From: Capnocytophaga sp.
GTDB lineage: Bacteria; Bacteroidota; Bacteroidia; Flavobacteriales; Flavobacteriaceae
DNA: 64,000 nt
Direction: 5' to 3'
Assembly (NCBI RefSeq): GCF_030532915.1
Contig: NZ_JAUNKD010000004.1
Span: 50,200 to 114,199 of the forward strand
Below, piece by piece: positions 63,823-64,000 of this stretch. The translations under genes were made by a program, and so were the position numbers. The notes under the pieces are model-generated. The model was not told the origin of the DNA and did not search any database. It saw only the letters and a list, made by a program, of their open reading frames with translations. Numbering within the stretch: position 1 is the first letter of the stretch; each line of letters starts with the position of its first letter.

Positions 63823-64000
63823 GCATTTAGGATTTCTGATAGTTTTTGACTCCGCAACTTTGTCAAAGTTTGCAACTTTGACAAAGTTAAAAAAACAAAA
63901 GCTACAAGAATGCACGCACTCCGATAACTTTTAACCAAAAACTTTGACAAAGTTTTGAAACTTTGTCAAAGTTAAAAAACCAAAAGTTACAAGAATGCAC
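63823..64000. repeat. Second part of the 42-bp lattice, downstream of hlyD
   Basis: After hlyD the same elements return: double palindromes at 63856-63888 (loop TGC) and 63940-63973 (loop TTGA), and dyads beginning at 63908 (GAATGCACGCACTC) and 63993 (cut by the window end), 85 nt apart as in the first array. The array continues beyond base 64000. Confidence 0.85.

Overview
The window looks like chromosomal DNA of a low-GC flavobacterium, most probably Capnocytophaga or a close relative (genus is my inference). The signs are: promoters of the Bacteroidota type (TTTG, about 19 nt, TAnnTTTG) with few Shine-Dalgarno sequences; a TonB receptor and a DUF5686 protein that both start with a CarboxypepD_reg domain; a FucP/GluP-type sugar transporter; a GSCFA protein; an eukaryote-like IleRS; zinc-free forms of L36, S14 and S4; and fusA directly followed by rpsJ with no tuf.

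Layout. 1-7.6 kb (+ strand): 3' part of serS, ileS, an ElaA-like acetyltransferase, a long intergenic array of a degenerate 21-bp repeat, then three small genes (coiled-coil protein, MORN-variant repeat protein, DksA-like protein). 7.8-9.7 kb (- strand): xth and pdxJ, separated by a second 21-bp array. 9.8-17.7 kb (+): a thioester alpha-2-macroglobulin lipoprotein and a TonB-dependent receptor. 17.9-23.1 kb (-): sugar transporter, rnc-fabF-acpP, hflX. 23.5 kb: tRNA-Asp(GTC) with a consensus promoter. 23.8-30.4 kb (-): htpG, purD, nadE, a lipoprotein, glnS. 30.4-33.4 kb (+): an A/T-rich accessory islet with a stand-alone PD-(D/E)XK nuclease lying between two decayed copies of a Crp/Fnr gene tail, a DUF6994 gene and an ATC-hydrolase-like gene. 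33.4-39.4 kb (-): small unknown gene, DUF5686 outer-membrane protein, sugar kinase, nucleotidyltransferase, phoH. 39.7-57.0 kb (-): the whole str-S10-spc-alpha ribosomal cluster from rpsL to rplQ, including rpmJ, which is very short. 57.3 kb to the end: a bile-acid/sodium symporter family gene (-), then on + GSCFA, rlmB, a Crp/Fnr regulator and the start of an efflux operon (tolC-like, hlyD-like) that runs off the window.

The genes are mainly housekeeping: translation (two synthetases and glnS, tRNA, ribosome, rlmB), fatty-acid synthesis, purine, NAD and pyridoxal synthesis, chaperone and DNA repair, plus envelope functions. The unusual content is in the DNA between genes. Two families of repeat occur. 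One is a 21-bp-period, dyad-symmetric A/T-tract array at two loci. The other is a 42-bp lattice, exactly twice 21, built from a GAATGC-nn-GCATTC site and a double palindrome of AACTTTGTCAAAGTT; it fills both gaps around hlyD, and its palindrome recurs singly at three other gene ends. These arrays, the nuclease islet, and a hairpin leader in front of rplC are the items most worth following up.
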